Shown here in pieces: positions 44,878 through 57,559 of a stretch of 64,000 nucleotides of DNA. The DNA is from Adineta ricciae (Eukaryota; Rotifera; Eurotatoria; Adinetida; Adinetidae). The stretch is from positions 97,022 through 161,021 of the forward strand of contig CAJNOJ010000221.1 of the NCBI GenBank assembly GCA_905250025.1. The letters are read 5' to 3'. The notes under the pieces are model-generated. The model saw only the letters and a list, made by a program, of their open reading frames with translations. It did not search any database and was not told the DNA's origin. A program made the position numbers and the translations under genes. Each line of letters begins with the position of its first letter. The stretch's first letter is position 1.

Positions 44878-46199
44878 TGCGAACGACGTTCTGACTTAAT
44901 GAAAGAAACTGCAGTTATACTGGATGAAGAGTGTAGTCGGAATGGTGAAGAAAATTCTTTTCTTCTTTAATTTAGGAAAGGAGTGCAGAGCGTGGGCTTT
45001 TTCTCTTTCTTGTAAAGAAAAGTTTCGGAAACATGAATGGTTTGTTTGTGCGATCACTGCTCACTGGTTGGTTGAATGGTGATACAGTAACGGAAGATCT
45101 TGTGAAAAACTTCAATCTGTGTGTTATTCGCTTAAACCCGTCCAGAGGAGTCATGTGGACCAACAGAAATCGAGTTTTTGAGAAAAAAACATTTTTGAAG
45201 ATATTTATATGTTTGCTTTGGCAGTAAGGAGTGAAGCAGATACTTCTTGTCTTCCTGCTTATATGAGGATCCAGACTTCGCTGTTTAGTCAAAGACGTGG
45301 CTCAGAGAAAACTGTTGTTAGAGCCTAAAAAACGACTCGATGTGTATAATAAGCTGATTTTCCATCAAGTATATTTTGGTAATGATGACAAGGAGAAAAA
45401 ATAAATTTTTTCAGTTGTTTTCTCACTGAATGTGAAAGAGTTGCCCTTCTTCAAGAAAGAGCTCGGCGTGTGCCCAAACGAGCGTTACTTGTTTTTTAAT
45501 AATAAAAAAAACTTAAAAAAAAACAACTGTTGCTCATCCGCTGATTGCATGCTCATGACAAGAACTCACGCATTCGAAAGCATTGTATCATAGACAATTT
45601 CTACAGTGGAGAATTCAAAAGGAACTCAGACCAGTAAGGTACAAAATTTGCTTTGATAGAAGGGTGCGAGGATATCATTCCATCAGGAGTGTGTGGAGGG
45701 AGAAGGTGTGGGTCAATGTAACTCATCCTCACACTTTTAAGATGCTCTTCTAAGCGTCGATCTATCACACACATTCGTATTGACTTTTTTACTTCAAATC
45801 AATGAATCGCTGGAAGTTTATTTCATGCGAAATATTAAACGAAGAACAAATTTGGTCATCACAAAAGTAGCACAGAGTAGTTATTCTTTGTCAAAAGAAA
45901 AATAACAGATAGTCGACTTGTTTCAGCACTATTGAATGAGTATAACTGATGTCATATTAAGCATCATTTCCAATATGATTCTCATTCTCATCGATCAAAG
46001 ATTTTCATGACTTTCTTCATTCATTGAAACTTTCTGTATTCACATTCAAATATTATGAGTTTGTGACCTAAGGGAATATTCATTTACCTCGATCATGCAA
46101 AGAAAGAGTAATATAAATACTGAAGAAAATATGAACGTGAAGTCATTTCTTCTTCGTCTACTGCATCGAATATGTTGATAAATCTTCATTGTCAGAGGA
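44878..46199. other. Intergenic, no gene seen
   Basis: About 1.3 kb. Open frames on both strands (for example 45033-45227) show no motif or signal sequence. GGTGTGGGT near 45702 is a single telomere-like hexamer context. Confidence 0.4.
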
Positions 46200-48300
46200 G
46201 TGTTATTTTTCTTCATACATGTAAAAGTCGAAGAGACGATTCATAGAGACGACTGGTCATTTGTCGTATCTATGTTTGTTTCCCGCATTGATGAAGTTTA
46301 TGTTAGTTTATATGATGGTAGAATTATGAAACGAATGTTTAATACAAATAGTTCTACTTACGTTATGCATATCGGAACACTTTGTTCTTACCTTTTCATT
46401 GAAGTCGGTGATCATCTACATTGTTCGTCCTTTGAGAGGAGTGTAGTGATAAGAACATCACTAGATGATGAGATAGAAATGGTGGTTTTGGTTCGCACTG
46501 ACGATCAAGACTCAGGTCCGAATGAGTTATCTTATTCTATAGGAATCTCTGATGACGGAAATTTCGATTTATATGTGGCAGACTTCGAAAAACATCGAAT
46601 TTAATTCTTTTCATTGCATGACTGGAACGGAAAAACTGTAGCAGAGTAAAGTTTATCCGATATTTCAATTGCACTCACTAACCCACGCTCGCTCGTAATA
46701 GATGCGGAAAAATAGTTTTTTCTTATTTCTGACAGTGTAAATCATCGTATTGTCGGATCAGGACTAAATGGTTATCGATGTTTGGTTGCTTGGATATGAA
46801 GGGAGTGGTGCAAAGCTCATCAATTGAATGCGCCAGCAACATTTGTGAATATTCTTGTTCAAAAATTTAATTTACAGAAAGGTACTTGTAATAAGTAATT
46901 GCTAACAGTCATTATCACAATGACTCTCTTTTATACTTAGAAAACGTTTAATCACAATACAAGCGATCGAAGTAGTTGTCAGTAAAGACGACTTCCACAT
47001 TCTTGTTGATAACAGTAGTATCGATCGATTACATCCTGAAAAGAATCTGATTGTATGGTACGGGAAGTGCTGCGAGAAAGATCAGTTCTAAGTCACACTT
47101 GAACTCCTTGCCAACACGAGATATATCCTGGTTATAACAACGTACAATCTAAATGTGATCGGTCCATTCTCAATCACTACATGCAGCTCAAATAAAGTTC
47201 ATCGTGCATGTGTGAGTGAGTAACATACCCTACACTGAAGAGGATACCAAACATGTCGGTGATATTTTTTGTGCAAAATAGATACCGACGAATCCATCGA
47301 ATCAACATACACATCTGCACTGACAGAAAACCATGGGAAATATTCTTCTACTTCCTATAACAATACATCTGGTCACTATTACGAAATAATAGAAATGCAC
47401 GTTATGGCAAATGGTCTATACATTATTCATGGGGGGCAGCAGTGTGTACACGAGTATTGCAATTTTTATGCACTCACTCCATTGAAAAACTTACTTGTAC
47501 AGCAAGACGTTTCCGATGTCAATGACATACCCCACTTTACTGTTGTACTTCAAAACAACATTCGGTACGTATTAGTTGTGACACTGTGTATACCAAATTT
47601 AACAGGCAAGTTCTCAAATAGATGCTTCACTAACTGTTTGCTCGGAGTATTCATCGTAATTAACAATAAATAATCAAAAGTATGACAAAGAATGTATTGT
47701 GTCATATTATTATTACGAAACTATACGATTGACCTCAATCTATAAAGATAACTGTTTACACGGTAAACAGAAGGTAAAGTATACAGGTTACTTTCGATCT
47801 GAGGTCACACAAATTAATGACAATCCCGTTTTCATTCGACTTACACAGTCCAGCAAATATTACCCTTCAACGGTTCGGTAAGTGATTGGTATTCAATTTC
47901 AATTTGAGTGATGCTTTCAGTTGATAGTTCTACTTACTGTTATGTTGGTGGTTCATGTAACACTCAAGTGAAGAGCATTGGGCTCACACTCGATGACATT
48001 TCGCGTTTGCATGTTAATCGAAATACGACAGCTCATGATCAACCACTCATTTCGTCAAGTTGGATGTGACATATTCCTTCTTGCATCATCAATTACTTCT
48101 CTCCTGATGATTACGATGTTCACGATTAAATTCTGGTTTGTTGTTGTTACTCAGATGGACATCTCTACTTGCCTTTTTGTTCTTCAAGGTGGTTGTAAGT
48201 CGATGGATCGCCTTCATTTTACTGTTTGTGATTATGATTACCCTTATTCATGGGCCAAAAATGCAGTAGAAGAAATTGTGAAAGATCATTATACTTGATG
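46200..48300 (+). pseudogene. Degenerate NHL-repeat / extracellular repeat / 7TM relic
   Basis: Plus-strand pieces in shifting frames with many stops. About 46215-46600: NHL-type propeller strands (VVSMFVSRIDEVYVSLYDG, FDLYVADFEKHRI); about 46735-46800: another (VNHRIVGSGLNGYRC). About 47085-47220 and 47270-47620: two copies of a repeat ending RYILVITTYNLNVIGPFSI or RYVLVVTLCIPNLTGKFS, with YYEIIEMHVMANGLYII in the second, which look like one roughly 110-residue extracellular beta module. Part of a third at 47700-47880. About 47920-48060: GLTLDDISRLHVNRNTTAHD, then VGCDIFLLASSITSLL and FTIKFWFVV, a membrane-type region. This is the wreck of a large secreted or membrane receptor protein. Exact ends are uncertain. 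Confidence 0.55.
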
Positions 48301-49591
48301 TTCGGTTATTTATTCGCAGTCAATTCAAAATTACTACACATCCATTCTGATCATCCATCTCCTCGGATCCATTTGTTGCAAATCTATTTTCTCCACTATT
48401 CATCACAATTGTAAGCAATCGGCGACGAGCAAAAACACAAATTCCAGCAACGCTAAGCGAACATCTCTGTGAACAATGAAAGGAAAACAAACAATTTTTC
48501 ATCAGTCGCGCTATTTTACTCTTTCTGTAAATTTCACACTTGGTCATTTCTTTGTTATCGGCATGTGCGGATGTCTCTGGTTATTTCATTTCATTCATAC
48601 CATCGATGCTCATCTTTGTTATATACGTCTTTCGATCGAATCCCTATAGGAAAACTTTCAAAGAATCGTTTTTCTCGAATTTGTAGAAGACACCAATCTA
48701 TACTTTGATGTATCGACAAACTTCTCTTCGACTGTCATATGTGGTGATATAAAAGAAATATGATCTTCCTTTAGTCAAATACTTTTAGTCAGCTAGAAAG
48801 AGCTGGTTAGTTGTACCAAAATTTATATAATCATGTAAATCACCACTTTTAGGTGTTGAAGTTAAAAACATTTAATTCAGATGGCTTATTCGTGCCACCA
48901 ATGAGCAGTTTGTCACAATATTCAATTGTTTTGACATTTTATAGTTTCGATACCAATTGCATTGTGATTTATTTGCAATGTTTTCCTAGCAAAATTTCTT
49001 ATTCGAAGTCCGAGATTGTTCTTACTTTCTTATTGTTCTGTATCTTTATTAGTTATTTGTATTCAAAGATTTTTTAATATTCCTGATATCGAATTAAATG
49101 TACTTCGAGGATTTAAGTCTAAAGCAAGAAATGCAATTAGAAAGATGTTATTTCTTTGGTGGTACGGGAGGAATAGACGATGTAAAAGTAGTCATTATTT
49201 GAAGGAAATCGTCCGGAACGTTAATATGTTGGAATAGTAAAAAGATTTCTACGACTGTTTGAAAGAATTACTCACACGTTCATCATCGTCCAGAAATAAA
49301 ACTTTTCACGTTTCTCATAATAAATGAATAAACATCAGTTCAAGAACAGATCTAAATCGGTCCTTTTATTAAGGCACAACTATGCTCAATGTTAATATTT
49401 CATCATTATTGTAGAACATTCGTATTGACAACATTTCGATACAAATGTGTTTTGGCAAAAAGAATGAAGTTTCATGTTTTCTTGAGTTAACTTTTGTTCT
49501 TTTTCAAGTCGAATCACTCAGTATGTGACCAGAGAAAGTGTAAGAAAAAGAAGTTTTGTTGAAATAAAAAGGATAGCTTGTCATTTCACTT
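48301..49591. other. Intergenic, no gene seen
   Basis: Possible further remains of the relic to its left; nothing recognisable. A hydrophobic plus-strand frame at 48853-49077 is not supported by anything else. Confidence 0.4.
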
Positions 49592-51442
49592 CTACGAGAA
49601 TGTACAAGATATGAAATCAAACGACATTAACTTGAAGGAATTGGTTTCATGGAATATTTTATCAGGATGCTCTGGAGGAAGTGTTTTGTTCATATAATCT
49701 ATCATTTCATCATAACGACCTAAACCATACGATGACATTGCTAAAAAATAATATGAATGAGAAAGATTTGGATGATTAGCAGGTAAATTCTTCAGATTTA
49801 TATCGAGAGCACGTTGATAATACAAAAATGCTTCCTCAAGTTTGCCTTGGTCGACGTAAATAGCCGCTATATTGCTATAATCAGTTGCAATATACTTTTG
49901 ATTCGTTGTTGGATTCATCAAATGTATTGACAAAGCATGCTGAAAGTAAGCCAGTGCTACGTGATGATTTCCTTTTTCTTGATAAAGAGTACCAATATTG
50001 TTGTAAGTAATAGCTAATTCGGGATCATCTTTACCAAAATGTTTTTCTTTTATTTCAAGTACGTTATCGTAACATTTTTGTGATTCTTCAATATTACCAA
50101 GATTATTATAGATAATACCGAGTTGATTCCATACTGTCGCTAAACGTAGTGGAGCATTTTCCATAGTTAATCTAATTTGGTAGAAAAACTTGGCTTTTTC
50201 ATATTCACCCATACGAATTAATAATCCTCCAAGCATCAGTGTAGGATTTTCATCCAAAATATTCGATTTAATATCTTCTTTCAACTCAGCCAATTGTATG
50301 TCATTATCATCGGCTAAAGTTCTAGAATAAATAATGAAATTTATTCGATCAATGTACTTACAGATGAACTTTTTCTATGCGAAAAACCGCACCCATTGAG
50401 AAAAGATATTCTTTTTCCGCATCATCAAAGTAACTATATTGTGCTATGTCAGCGAAAGGACATGCATTATGATTGATTGGATCGATATAAATTTCAAAAA
50501 GAGCACAACTAATGGTTGGATCATCTATTGAATGCCCAGCAAATACTTCTGCAATATCAAGAAGAGTAGTTGTCGAGAGAAATCTTGAGATCGATAGAAG
50601 ACCACCCAAATTTATTTTGATGTTTTCAAAGTCAGCTGTCGGCATTTGTTGACCACGATAAAGAATTATGCGTTCATTATCAATTGACTTTTGATGTAAA
50701 ACGCTCAATTGTTCATGTAAATGTCGAATATAATTATGAAGAAAAAATAATGGTTTGATATCATTCGTACGTAGTGCTTTATTGAGCATTTTACGTATAT
50801 AAAAATCCTTCACGAGTATACCAAGTGATGGGTGAATATCGAATAAAATCTCGATCAAATTCATCAATCATTCTCAATACATGATGATTACCTACATACT
50901 GTGAACGACAGAATCCGATCACGTTATCATGTAGAGTATCATCTTCCATCGTACATCAAATGTCCTTTGTTATAGATGAATACATCAATATGGCGTCTTG
51001 TTGATTAGGCAATTTCTTTAATTTACTCGAAGTATCCCATGTTTCGTGGATTGGGTTTGGAAGAACATGAAATGATAAGATACTTTTTTCACATTGCCTA
51101 ATATCGCATTCGAGTCGAGAATACAAGGATTCGATATCACAATAATTTTCCTTGATTTTTCGAGACAATTTGAAGTATTTTTCTACTTCTTCATTCGACG
51201 AATTAAATAAGTAAATATTATGGATTTGTTTGAGAGTATCTAATATGATAAATAATTATATCTGATTCGATGATCGGTCTTGAAATAATTAAGAAAACTT
51301 TTTCATTAGAAATGTTAGTAATAAAATCGATCGAGTCATCGTAATTGGTAAATGTATAGATTTTATCAACGAGTTTTTTCAGTAAATCTATTGATCGTTC
51401 GTTTACATCTGAATTCTGCCAAACAATAACACTATTTTCCAT
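49592..51442 (-). pseudogene. Second ADP-ribosyltransferase-TPR gene, damaged
   Basis: Minus strand. The C-terminal half is clean: exon 50362 to about 50870 and exon 49592-50321 join across a 40-bp intron. It holds an ART core with Arg (ILYRGQQ), Ser-Thr-Thr (RFLSTTTLL) and the E-x-E loop (DDAEKEYLFSMG), then about four kinesin-light-chain-like TPRs (WNQLGIIYNNLGNIEESQK, AITYNNIGTLYQEKGNHHVA, IATDYSNIAAIYVDQGKLEEA). The N-terminal region needs a one-base frame change near 51240 to join SDIIIYHI to TLKQIHNIYLF, has an in-frame TGA just after KDI near 50953, and another frame change near 50815 between FLY and KMLNKAL. Three lesions suggest a pseudogene; sequencing errors could explain some of them. 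Total intact length would be about 600 residues, the usual size for bdelloid ART-TPR proteins. Confidence 0.65.
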
Positions 51443-54085
51443 AAAATGCTTATGAATTGGGGCTGAATGAAAAAATATCTGCTACAGACGATGAATTTCT
51501 TTCGCTCTTTGAAGCAATATTTTCTGAAACAGATAAATATACATAGCATTCAATCTATTAAAGAACGAATATACAAGAGCTGAAACGAATAATGACATTA
51601 TGCTTACTAAACTTGGTTTTTTCCAACTTGTGCTGGCAGTGCACAAACAAGAAAAATATGACATTCAAATCGATATTGACGCATAACAGAAGGAAAGAAG
51701 AAACGGTATGCGGGAACTCCAGTTAACACATACGACACAGAATGAATGAATATAATTTCATCCTAGTTTTGTCATTTCCATACGAATGTATTGCGAAGGA
51801 AAATGTGAAGCTTAAAACTAAAAAGGCCTAGCTTTTTGTCGTCTTTGCTTTTAGTTTGTTCATAGAATATCATCCAATAATTGCATCATCCGCTTTTGAA
51901 CTGAAATTGTTGTGAAGGTGATATGGCAAACAGTGACCAGAATACATTCCGTGCATTTGTGTACCTACTGAAGGGCAAAAGTTCAATGTAAATTATATGT
52001 ACTTCTGAAATTCTTCCAATATTGTTGGGTCAAGCTGCTGCACAGAAATAGTACGAAATATAACTGTCAGACAAAAAGTGAAAACCAATGATACAATGTT
52101 GCGGGTATGAATTCTTTTCACTAACAAAACATTTTGTGCTTGAATAGGAACAACAGTTGACTGTTATTTTGGATAAAATATTCTTGAAGAAAGGCAGCGT
52201 CAATAATAAACTTTTGATAGTGACAACAAAATCATTCGTAACTCTTTCGATTCCCACATTATAAAACAAAATAAGAAGAAGATAATCCAATCTATTTTTA
52301 AAGTTCATACTATATTTTATGTGCTATCGATTTGATTTCACCACTGTACTTCAGACTTTCGTCATCAAAAGGAAAGAAAGGGAAAAAAAGAATTACACCA
52401 TCTCAAATTGACACAGAATAAAGAAGAGTTTGATAAGAAATGAAAAACACGAGCCGCGATCGATGGCTAACACAACTCTGAAGTTATGAGACAGAAGCAT
52501 ATCTTTCGGTTCCTCGGAATCACAGTCATCGATCAATTCGACACTCGTTTTTTTTTCTTCTTTTTTTCTCGATCATGAGGGTGTGGGTGAATGATTTCAT
52601 TATTGGAATTGATATATCACATTAAGTTCTATTTGCAACCAGTGGGATCGGAATTGGAACGCATATTTGAACGAATAAATCCTGAAAAAAATCGAATCGG
52701 ACACGACGAGAATTTATGTTATTCTTAAAATAATCCAACTCATCTTGTATGCGACGCACTTAATCGGTTTTTCCGAACCAAGTTCTCTTACATAAATGAA
52801 TAAATTATGCTATTCTGTAGGTACTACAATGAAACAAATATGAGTAAATATTTTCTCCGTCCAGTGTTTTCATGACGTGATACTTATGTCTGGGTTTTCT
52901 ACCGTTCTGTGGTCTATGTACAGAGTAAATAAAGATGGCTGTTTAAACATTATGATATTTTTCCCCAGTGGGAATGATTCACAAGGAAAGTGTACTGGGT
53001 AAAGGTCAGTTAACTTCATTTTGGTATATAAATCTATTGAAATTTGTAGATTAGGGAATGACTTTAAAAGACAATGAAACTTTTAATCTAACATGCCAAG
53101 TAACAGTGAATTTTGATTATGAAACGTGTGTCCTGAAGTTTCTTAAGGATGAAGCACCACCAGCAATACCTTCATTCAATATTCCCTTTACTGGAAGTAG
53201 GGTATACACTGAATTTCAGTTAAAGCTCATTCGTTCGTCCGTTCATATATTTTACACTGATAGAATAACAATCTATACTGTTTACGAAAAAGGTTTGACC
53301 GAAGGATAATCGGGATCGCGGATCTCGAATTTGATGTTACTTTTCATAAAAACTTTCTGTCTCTTTTTTTGCGACAAAGGATCAATTTTTTAGACGATCG
53401 TGTTTTAAGCGGCAATATGTAGAACAAAATTTAATAGCTGGCTAACCTGTGATTGCTGGATCTCCATAGTCATCAGCATATTAATGAGATCAGACACTTA
53501 TATCAACAGCTATATTATACAAATATCATCTGATGCTAGTCACTCAAGATAATGTTTCCTTTGTTAAGTGTTGTCTTCGAGAGTCACAGTAGCACAAAGA
53601 GGGTGACTTTTAAAGGAGGAATAGAAGAAAATGAATGGATTAGTTTCAAAAGTGATTCTAGACTAGACGGAAGAGTGAAAATGTACATGTGACGGCTAGC
53701 TGAATCATATTTCAAAGAACAAATTCTGTGATTTTCATATAGATTTAAGATTTCTTGGATTTAGAACTTAATCGTTGATCTGCAAGAACATATCTGGCAG
53801 CTCTTTAAAGTTCTTCGTGGTGAAGAGAATGATATACCTATGTAAAGTTTCTAAGTTTTCGATTATGAACTGATTTTGCGAAATGAGCTCACTTCTGGAT
53901 CACGTCTTCGTCCGAACGAAGTTAAGATAGTAAAATGAGTATGCATGGGAACGGCTAGCCATTCATTTCAGAAGATTTCAGGAAACGAAATTGTTCTACG
54001 TAAAGCATTCTGACAAATTATCAAATGATCCGATCGTTCAACTGAAATAACTTTTTTCCCCTCTTTGGACGAATATTAGCGCTGT
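51443..54085. other. Gene-poor stretch
   Basis: About 2.6 kb. The only item of note is an open frame at 53058-53309 (84 codons; NETFNLTCQVTVNFDYE) preceded by an AG acceptor-like site, with two Cys and N-glycosylation sites; it might be an extracellular-domain exon but matches nothing I know. GGGTGTGGGTG near 52579 is telomere-like. No RNA gene or array seen. Confidence 0.4.
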
Positions 54086-54782
54086 AATACTAGGTTGAGG
54101 AAAAAGTTCGTGCGCCATGTTAAAATATTAATATTTTGTTTCTTAACGAAATTGATTTTAGCATGGTTCGATCGAGTTTTTCACACTCTACAAAAAAGAT
54201 ATAAAAATATCGACGAAGAACCTCTGACCCGGACACATAATTGGACTAATACTAGTCCTAACCGGCTTTTTGAGATTTTTGTCCAGTTTTTGATAGACTC
54301 TTGCCAGAAAACTCAAGAGTCGAAGAAGAACTAATATAATATTCTGACTCAGCGTCGAAAACTGGGTATACTTATGTGAGTTTTAGCACTGTTTCTCGAA
54401 ATCTGCTTTTTCTCGAAAAATTGATCTGTGGTCTCTCTCAGGCATAGGTCGAACAATGAGTTTCATGAAAAATGTCTTCTGTCTAGTAGACTGAATTTCT
54501 ATAAGTGTAAAACCATTATAGAAATGAAAACGCTCAATTTCTGAACCATAAAAAACAGGGTTTGGAGGAACTTCATTTTTCGACCTATGCCTGAGAGACC
54601 ACAGATCAATTTTTCGAGAAAAAAGCAGATTTCGAGAAACAGTGCTAAAACTCACATAAGTATACCCAGTTTTCGACGCTGAGTCAGAATATTATATTAG
54701 TTCTTCTTCGACTCTTGAGTTTTCTGGCAAGAGTCTATCAAAAACTGGACAAAAATCTCAAAAAGCCGGTTAGGACTAGTAT
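54086..54782. mobile_element. Inverted-repeat (foldback/MITE-like) element with mariner-like end, cut at gap
   Basis: 54249-54453 is the near-perfect reverse complement of 54579-54782 (about 204 bp per arm, two small indels), separated by a 125-bp spacer. The right arm stops exactly at N 54783. Outside the left arm, at 54088, TA is followed by CTAGGTTGAGGAAAAAGTTC, which resembles mariner/Tc1 terminal repeats in its AGGTTG start and in the TA target. If the palindrome originally extended to a matching right end, each arm would be about 365 bp. No transposase is encoded, so it would be non-autonomous. Beyond the gap the sequence resumes inside a gene, so the element marks a true or assembly breakpoint. 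Confidence 0.6.
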
Positions 54783-54783
54783 N

Positions 54784-55108
54784 GTGAAATCGAAAATTCG
54801 TTTTTGGTACCAACGATAATCGCTTTTGCTACTTGTGTACCCTCCTTGTTTAAATGTAATCGTGAAAGATAATCATGTACTTCTTTATCCGCATTCTTAT
54901 ATTGCTCACGAAGTAATTCGCAGTATTCTTTCATATCGGCATGATCAATTGTTTCAGTAGAAATAACAAAATGCTCTTCACTCTGCTTTACACGACGATT
55001 TGTCAGTAAATTGAACGCTTGTTTTACCATATCTTGATTTGCTATTGGTATAGTTACAATCAAAGGCAGAACAGTCGATGCCGTAGCTGGAATAATCGCA
55101 TTTGCCAT
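54784..55108 (-). CDS. Unknown-family protein member 1, C-terminus lost at gap (block B' copy)
   Basis: ATG at 55108; residues 1-108 correspond without indels to 25989-26313. The remaining 92 residues are absent because the contig starts here, next to the inverted-repeat element. Differences from the other copy are few (for example A to T at residue 9, V to I near 17, A to T near 36). Whether the gene is interrupted in the genome by the element or only in the assembly cannot be decided from this window. Confidence 0.7.
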
Positions 55109-55455
55109 CTTTGTTGATTATCGGCTGAAGAAAAAATATGAAGAGCAATACGTTTTCTTTTAAATAAAATTCCTTGTGAAAATTCCGACGGTACAAGTAG
55201 TATTCTTTCTTTACTTTATTAGTCACAAGTACACACTCACATGTTCTTATCTTTTATTGCGATAGGATTGGTTATGCGTAAAAATAGCTGTTAAAGTTAT
55301 TTATAATTACTTTATTCCATCAGGGGAATTTCCATTGTAAAGCAAATAAAAATTAATATTGAAATTTCCAACTTATTCTTCATACATAAAAATGCCGAAT
55401 TTCATAATCGCGTAAAATTGTTTTTTTTTCTTTTGTGCAAATCGATTTCATCATC

Positions 55456-56101
55456 ATGGCATCTTCAATCGATCACCCTTTACTAGTGACTATACCAGTA
55501 AATAATAATTTGATTGAACAAGCGTATCGTATGCTTGAAAGCAAATACATTCATCGTCAACAAGATGATTTTAATGTTGTTACAAGCACGATTAAACATT
55601 CGGATATGGATAAGTACATTGAAACTTTACTTGAACAACACAAAAACGCAAACGAAGAAGTTAAGAATTACATTCAGCGATTAAAATTTATCTCAGAAGG
55701 GACAAACATGGCGAAAGCTTTGGTCACTGGTACGAAAACTCACATATCTGTTTATGTTTTTGTTACAAGCCGAAGAAAAACAAATACAAGCGATGATCAC
55801 AAGATTTTGATTGCTTCAATGGAAAAAAACATTTGAAGTACGTCCAAATATTCCATTTGCAGTGTCCCGGGTTCTCATATATGCAATACCATTTATTCCT
55901 TTCGCAGCAATTCTTTTTCCTCTGGGTGTCTGGTACGACTTGTTCAACATTGGGAACGACAAACAAACTCAGGAAATTTTAGCAAAATTGAACGATGAAG
56001 AAAATAAGAAATGTTTAGAAGCAATGGCTTTTCATATTCTCGGCAAAAAGATTCAATCACACATAGGCGAATGTGTTCAAGTGCGTTTTGTTCAAAGCTG
56101 A
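55456..56101 (+). pseudogene. Unknown-family protein member 2, frameshifted in an A run (block B' copy)
   Basis: ATG at 55456. The product follows 26662-27306 up to IASMEK, where a run of six A in the other copy is seven A here (about 55822-55828). The frame ends after 127 residues, while the rest (hydrophobic segment and conserved C-terminus) is open in the next frame to 56101. No other lesion is seen, so this is either a very recent null allele or a homopolymer error. Confidence 0.7.
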
Positions 56102-56182
56102 TGTTATTCACGTTTTTTGAGAAAAACCCAATAAATTTGTGAGTCATGGTTATGTTAATGAGAAGATATTTGCAGAACGACC

Positions 56183-57270
56183 TTGACTGGTCTTTTTTTC
56201 TCACGGAAAAATCTGATGAAAGAGAAAGAAACGTGCGATTATTCTCTACAGGAACAAATTTTGCCTAGTTTGGACGCATTGACAATTCTGTTCGATTCGT
56301 CATGTTGGTCAGCGATATCAAGTAAAATCTCATCGGATTTCTCATTCTTTGATTTACCATATCGAGAAAAACATGCACTACGCTTGTTCTGACCAGTTAT
56401 AATTTACATGACAAAGAAAAACAATATCTCATCAATGAATTATCAAATAATACCGTCGATCAATGGTCACTACTTGTTTCGTTATGGATATCTTCAAACT
56501 AAATCGTAATCAACGTTGTATGCCATTTAAACAAAAGTATATCATTTCTTGGGCAATTTCTTCTGTAGAGACACTCGAAACGCTGAATTTAAGTGGAAAT
56601 GAAATTGAACATCAAGGTGCACAAGAACTTGATAAGGTATTTGAAAACAATTCAGTAAAACATATAAATGACCATTTGATCGATCATTTTCATTGGCCTC
56701 TATAGCCATTAAAAACATTCAATTTGGCAGCGAATCGAATGACAGATATGGGTACACAACGTTATCATCATACACTTTCAATCAATAAAGTAAATCTTAA
56801 CAATTTCTTGTCTTTTCAGACACTTAAGGTACTCGACCTTAGTAATAATGAAATAGACAATCAGGCATGCGAATATCTTACTAATGGTCTTGTGAAAAGC
56901 AAAATTTGGTCTTCTTTTGTTTTTTCATTTATTTATGTTTGATCGTTCCATTGTATTTAGACTCTTGTTTCTTTGAATCTTCAGACAAATGACATTTCGG
57001 ATCAATCAGTATACATCGATTTTTCGCTGTTCTAACGAATAACAAAGTAAATAGTCCTTTCTTTATTTCTGGTTTATCATTAATTTTGATTTAGACACTT
57101 CTTACAACAGAATTACTGACAACGGAGTAAAGCATTTTGCTGATGCTCTTAAAACGAATCGAGTAAATTAATTAGTGAATATTGTCATGAATAGTTGATC
57201 TTCAGGAAAACGAGATCACAGAAACAGGAGCAGATTATCTTGCTGTTCTTCTTTCTGATCGTGCAGTAAA
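56183..57270 (+). pseudogene. Leucine-rich repeat gene remnant (block B' copy)
   Basis: Counterpart of 27388-28470. LRR units: LNLSGNEIEHQGAQELDKVF, LDLSNNEIDNQACEYLTNGL, ITDNGVKHFADALKTN and an ETGADYLAVLLS piece. The upstream frame differs from block B by indels (the LHSLDALTIL region continues in another frame), and the intron between units 3 and 4 is shorter. Divergence between copies is higher than for neighbouring genes, fitting loss of constraint. Confidence 0.5.
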
Positions 57271-57559
57271 CGAATCCTTTCTTTTACTTCTATTCTTGTT
57301 TATCGAATGTATTTAGACATGTGTAATGGTTCATCTTCATTTGAGTAGTTTTGGCGAAGAAAAGCACAAAGAATTAACAAAACTCGTAAATAACAATGAA
57401 CGATTCGAACTAAAAGACATTCAGTGTTGGAATTAAATCTTCACTGCATCTCTAGAAGTGCTTTTCTAAAAATAACTTCAAATACATAACATAATTCTCG
57501 ATTAAAAGGTTTGTAGATAGGCGAAAGCATGACAACAAAAGAAAAAAGTTTGATGTTGA

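Noticed and set aside
45033-45227. 64-codon plus-strand frame
   Set aside because: No signal peptide, motif or conserved copy.
48853-49077. Hydrophobic plus-strand frame as a membrane protein
   Set aside because: AT-rich composition alone gives Phe/Ile/Leu-rich frames; nothing else supports it.
54095-54334. 79-codon frame inside the inverted-repeat element as a transposase fragment
   Set aside because: No DDE or helix-turn-helix motif; the frame runs into the palindrome arm.
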